Origin: Scalindua sp964437425
Lineage (GTDB): Bacteria > Planctomycetota > Brocadiia > Brocadiales > Scalinduaceae
Assembly (NCBI GenBank): GCA_964437425.1
Contig: CAYTGO010000041.1
Location: 1-27,777 of the forward strand
Reading direction: 5' to 3'
Length of the DNA stretch: 27,777 bases
Below, in pieces: positions 24,747 through 27,777 of the stretch. The position numbers and the translations under genes are program-made. The notes below the pieces were generated by a model. It made no database searches. It saw only the letters and a list, made by a program, of their open reading frames with translations, and was not told the DNA's origin. Within the stretch, counting starts at the first letter, position 1. Each line of letters begins with the position of its first letter.

Positions 24747-24777
24747 ACTGAAAACTGTATTTAAACAGATTTTCAGT
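24747..24777. other. Stem-loop between the lipoyl-domain gene and holB
   Basis: ACTGAAAACTG and CAGATTTTCAGT form an imperfect 11-bp stem with an 8-base loop. There is no T-run on either strand, so it is not a typical terminator. It could moderate read-through into holB. Confidence 0.35.
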
Positions 24778-24811
24778 TCAAAGAACGGCTATTTTTAGGC
24801 CCCCTCTCATT

Positions 24812-25849
24812 ATGCCATTTACCGATATTCTTGCACAGGATCATATTATTGATCACTTCAATAAGGCAATTAAAGCTGATCACCTCTCTCACGCATATAT
24901 CTTTACCGGACAAGAGGGAGTAGGAAAGGCTTTATTCGCAAAAGAACTTGCAAAAGCACTTAATTGCAAAAACAATGAGAATGATTCCTGTAATTCATGC
25001 ACGAACTGCAATCGTATAGAAACGTTCAACCATCCTGATGTTTTCTGGATAGAGAGAGAAGAAAAAGCAAAATTTATCAAGATAGAAAATATCAGAAATT
25101 TACGGAATTCTGTAAGGCTTAGCCCACTTGAATCTGACTACAAAATATTTATCATCAAAGAAGCAGACAGGATGAATGAGGAGGCTTCAAACTGCCTGTT
25201 AAAGACACTGGAAGAGCCCTCACCAAATACCATAATTATCCTCATCGCCAACTCAATGGCTCCGATTAAGGATACTATCAGATCGAGATGCCAGATTATC
25301 AGATTCCAATCAATCCCAAGCCACATAATAGAAAATCAGTTAACAGATAAATCTGGTGCTGATACCAACAAAATTGGATGGATATCACGGTTTTGTAACG
25401 GAAGCCTGGCAAATGCGCTGTATCTGCTGGATGACAATCATTACGAAATGAACAATGATATCGTCACCCGTATGACCGAACCAGACATGGATAACCTTGT
25501 TTTTGCCGAGGAGGTTATTGATTCCTATTTAAGCGCTGGAGACTCTTTGGAAGAGAAAAGGCAGATCCTTAAAAGCATTTTACATTGCATCTTACAATTA
25601 TACCGGGACCTTTTAATGGTTAAGGTTATGAACAGACATGACGTTCAGCAAGAGAAGATGTCTCTTTACAATGCAGGTCGTGAGGATAGTTTGCAGAAAC
25701 ACGCCAATCACTTGACCCGGGAACAGATAATGTACGTAATCGATGAGATTTTAGAGTCTATCAAATACATTGATTTAAACCTGAATATCAACTTACTGGC
25801 AGAAAACATAATTACGAGAATTGCTGTTGTGAACTCTAAGGCGAGATAA
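24812..25849 (+). CDS. holB: DNA polymerase III delta-prime subunit
   Basis: A 345-residue clamp-loader subunit of DNA polymerase III. FTGQEGVGKALFAKELAKAL contains a Walker A (33-39). The zinc module has cysteines 52, 60, 63 and 66. YKIFIIKEADRMNEEASNCL and LLKTLEEPSPNTIIIL fit the Walker B/sensor region, and the SRC motif is at 158-160, diagnostic of clamp-loader ATPases. The length fits delta-prime, shorter than DnaX, although the intact P-loop is DnaX-like. It is 80 bp after the lipoyl-domain gene and without an obvious ribosome site. A housekeeping gene, unrelated to the NXR locus. Confidence 0.88.
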   Translation: MPFTDILAQDHIIDHFNKAIKADHLSHAYIFTGQEGVGKALFAKELAKALNCKNNENDSCNSCTNCNRIETFNHPDVFWIEREEKAKFIKIENIRNLRNSVRLSPLESDYKIFIIKEADRMNEEASNCLLKTLEEPSPNTIIILIANSMAPIKDTIRSRCQIIRFQSIPSHIIENQLTDKSGADTNKIGWISRFCNGSLANALYLLDDNHYEMNNDIVTRMTEPDMDNLVFAEEVIDSYLSAGDSLEEKRQILKSILHCILQLYRDLLMVKVMNRHDVQQEKMSLYNAGREDSLQKHANHLTREQIMYVIDEILESIKYIDLNLNINLLAENIITRIAVVNSKAR

Positions 25850-25918
25850 TACGAAACATAAAAAGCTGGCTCTACTAAGTGAGAGTTGAGGCACAAAGTC
25901 CTGTTCATCTACTGTTAA

Positions 25919-25945
25919 AGGGAAAGGAGATGTTCCCCTTTCCCT
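25919..25945. terminator. Possible shared terminator hairpin between convergent genes
   Basis: AGGGAAAGG and CCTTTCCCT form a perfect 9-bp stem with a 9-base loop. It lies 70 bp after holB and 54 bp after the multicopper oxidase stop, so it could serve both. No clear T-run follows on either strand. Confidence 0.45.
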
Positions 25946-25998
25946 CTACAGCCAAAAGCCTCTATTTTACCGCTAATCTGATGAGTGGCTTTGAATCC

Positions 25999-27228
25999 TC
26001 AATGGCCACTCAGCATCTGTTCAGTCTTTGGCCTCACGTCAAAGATTGTTAATCCACCATGAGGATAAATTCCACCACTAACCATTCCCCTTAGATTGTG
26101 GTCATGCGCAATAGTTATACCCGGACCACGATTACATGACAAGCACGTAGACTGCGATGAGAAATTCGGGATATTATACAGAATGTCATATCTCTCACCA
26201 GATCCAATCAAGATAGTATCCTTTTGATACGGTGCAGGGTGTCTTCGCCCATCTGTACCAATGATCAGGCCGTGATATCCGTGTGGATGCCATGCAAATA
26301 TATGATCATATCCAATTGCCATCAACCTCACCAGGACTGTCTCTCCATCGTACGCAACCAGCCTGGTCTTAGGATCATTAATCGTAGACAACGGGTTATC
26401 CAGCTTGTCCATAAAGATCCTTCCATTCAGGGTAAAGTAATTTGATTTCCAACTCAAACAATCATTTATAGTTCCCATGTCTCTCAGCATTTCCATATAT
26501 TCACTATCTACCTCAGAGAAAAAAAGTGTATACTCCCTGTCATACTTATAGCCATAAATCTCATTTTTCTCCTTTTCGATTACAATAGGAAAGAACAGTC
26601 CGGCCATGATATGATTTGTTGAATCAACGTGGCAATGACCCATATAAGAGCCTTCTATATCGTCAGGTATTGATAAGAAATATCTGAATTTTTCATTAGG
26701 AAAAACAGATGGATATGGAATATTTGGTATACCATCAACTGCCGGAATTAAATCAAGCCCATGCCAATGTATGGTGTGTGCCACATGTGAAATACCTGAA
26801 TGCTCCTCAGCATCATACCAACCAGCATTATGTAGAACGACGATATAGTTTCTTCCGGAATGAAAACGCATCTCATCGCCAGGAACCTGAATTGGTAATA
26901 GTTTAGCATCCCTCTCCTCAACAGTCGAAATCTCTCCGACGTCTGCCCAATCCGGCGCGTGAGTAAAACCCCATTGATAGATATATTCACCATCAGCCAT
27001 CTCTATGTAACCATCTGTTACGTAGATGTGAAACTCTTTCTCTATTTCGCCTCTTTCATGTAATTTATGAAAATCTTTAGCTACCTTCTCGTCACCAACA
27101 ATCAACTTTTCAGCAGCACCTGCTGTAGTCGCAAAACAGACAATGGCAGCAAACAAGAACGGCAGTGCCAGGCACTTTCTCGGTGCACGTGAAACAACCT
27201 TGATAAAGTTTGAAAATGAATAAAACAT
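25999..27228 (-). CDS. Exported two-domain multicopper oxidase
   Basis: A 409-residue secreted cupredoxin protein. The signal peptide runs to about residue 38 (AGA|AEK). Domain 1 has HTIHWHG (His151, 154, 156) and GHCHVDSTNHIMAG (His198, Cys199, His200, His206, Met208), i.e. a complete type 1 copper site with trinuclear-cluster histidines. Domain 2 has HIFAWHPHGYH (309-319) and AHDHNLRGM (375-377) but no cysteine, so it lacks type 1 copper. This pattern fits two-domain oxidases with T1 only in domain 1, which form trimers with the trinuclear site between subunits; the nitrite reductase NirK is related but lacks HWHG. AAAGGAGG precedes the ATG. The substrate is unknown; a link to nitrogen metabolism is inference from the anammox background. 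Confidence 0.82.
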   Translation of the reverse strand: MFYSFSNFIKVVSRAPRKCLALPFLFAAIVCFATTAGAAEKLIVGDEKVAKDFHKLHERGEIEKEFHIYVTDGYIEMADGEYIYQWGFTHAPDWADVGEISTVEERDAKLLPIQVPGDEMRFHSGRNYIVVLHNAGWYDAEEHSGISHVAHTIHWHGLDLIPAVDGIPNIPYPSVFPNEKFRYFLSIPDDIEGSYMGHCHVDSTNHIMAGLFFPIVIEKEKNEIYGYKYDREYTLFFSEVDSEYMEMLRDMGTINDCLSWKSNYFTLNGRIFMDKLDNPLSTINDPKTRLVAYDGETVLVRLMAIGYDHIFAWHPHGYHGLIIGTDGRRHPAPYQKDTILIGSGERYDILYNIPNFSSQSTCLSCNRGPGITIAHDHNLRGMVSGGIYPHGGLTIFDVRPKTEQMLSGH

Positions 27229-27669
27229 TAAGCTCCTCCTTTAAAAAGAAAACAATATTAAGTGATATTTCTGTTTTTAACGCAACATTCATACCACTAA
27301 TCTATTTTGGTAATATCAAGTGCAATATGAAAGCATAAACCATTACACAACAACAAATTACAGTAGCACTATAAATAGTATTATTGGTTTCTGGTAACAA
27401 AGCAAAGCAAGATTTCCGAAATATTTGCACAAACCCTAGGTTTTAACAAATGTTTATACGAATATTTTGCGCACCACTTAGGAGAGCCAATTATATGTCT
27501 TTACCACGAATATCAAACTAAAAGGACAAGCTTTTGTTTCAAATTAGTTTTCATCCGGTTGGCATGGCTTTATGGATGACAATTGATGTGATAAGGACTT
27601 ACAAGGACAACAAGCCCGTTTGATCTGAATAACTGTTTTCTACCTCTAGCGTATGGGAATCAGTTAATA
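27229..27669. other. Intergenic region, no gene seen (441 bp)
   Basis: No convincing open frame, RNA gene or strong hairpin was found on either strand. The region should hold the promoter of the multicopper oxidase. A sigma-54 match was looked for and not found, and no good sigma-70 pair stands out. Confidence 0.5.
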
Positions 27670-27777
27670 TCACTCGGTTCTATTAATAGGTTGATCCGAG
27701 GCTTTCAGCAGATATATGTTATCCGCTCCATCGATAACCCTCACAACAACATCGACCTTAATGCCGGTTTGCCACTT
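27670..27777 (-). CDS. C-terminal end of an unidentified protein (partial)
   Basis: The minus strand is open from the right edge to TGA at 27672-27670, 35 codons. It reads KWQTGIKVDVVVRVIDGADN, then IYLLKASDQPINRTE. The alternating hydrophobic pattern looks like a genuine beta-rich C-terminus, but the family is not recognisable. The remainder lies outside the window. Confidence 0.45.
   Translation of the reverse strand, partial: KWQTGIKVDVVVRVIDGADNIYLLKASDQPINRTE

Noticed and set aside
26765..26785. TGGCAC on the minus strand as another sigma-54 promoter
   Set aside because: It is inside the multicopper oxidase gene and lacks TTGC at the right distance. The same applies to TGGCAC at about 4919, 18243 and 19144.
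1..27777. CRISPR arrays, insertion sequences, tRNA or rRNA genes
   Set aside because: No regularly spaced repeats, transposase motifs with terminal repeats, or tRNA/rRNA-like segments were seen when reading both strands.

Overview
The window most likely comes from an anammox planctomycete (order Brocadiales; base composition, roughly 40% GC by eye, would suit Scalindua- or Kuenenia-like genomes). The assignment rests mainly on a complete nitrite oxidoreductase (NXR) operon of the periplasmic/anammoxosomal type: a Tat-exported NarG-like NxrA of about 1149 residues, a NarH-like NxrB and an exported heme-binding-type NxrC. It was made by reading, without database search, so genus and species are not claimed.

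Layout by position. 1-3470 (minus): a type II secretion block, gspD-gspI-gspJ-gspK, with gspK running off the left edge. 3664-6741: a degenerate receiver-domain protein (minus), glutaminyl-tRNA synthetase (plus) and a CheX-like protein (plus). 6782-11725 (minus): a cobalamin-type radical SAM protein, a four-cluster ferredoxin, an Nbp35/Mrp-type Fe-S ATPase, moaA and moaC, probably one transcription unit. 11870-20178 (minus): the NXR operon in transcription order nxrC, nxrB, an exported Cys4-domain protein, a NarJ/TorD chaperone, an HExxH protein with the same Cys4 domain, nxrA, then a strong terminator. 20179-20823: a 645-bp control region. 20824-24001 (minus): a sensor kinase and a sigma-54 NtrC-type regulator. 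24483-25849 (plus): a stand-alone lipoyl-domain protein and DNA polymerase III delta-prime (holB). 25999-27228 (minus): an exported two-domain multicopper oxidase. 27670-27777 (minus): the C-terminal end of an unidentified gene.

How it may fit together. The control region before nxrC holds an exact sigma-54 promoter (TGGCAC-N5-TTGCA). About 150 and 190 bp upstream of its predicted start lie two near-identical palindromes spaced 40 bp apart. Immediately upstream is a two-component pair whose regulator has the sigma-54-contacting GAFTGA loop and whose sensor carries GGIENPF in its membrane domain, matching the GGxxNPF quinone-binding signature of RegB-type redox sensors. The simplest model is that NXR is switched by quinone-pool redox state through sigma-54. 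The neighbouring moaA/moaC and Fe-S genes would supply cofactor steps for NxrA and NxrB.

The least-explained part is the maturation module inside the operon. Two proteins, one exported and one apparently cytoplasmic and carrying HExxHxxD, share a C-terminal CPLCG...YPxW...DGxCxxC domain. They look like dedicated NXR assembly factors, but this is inferred from context only. No rRNA, tRNA, CRISPR array or insertion sequence was recognised.
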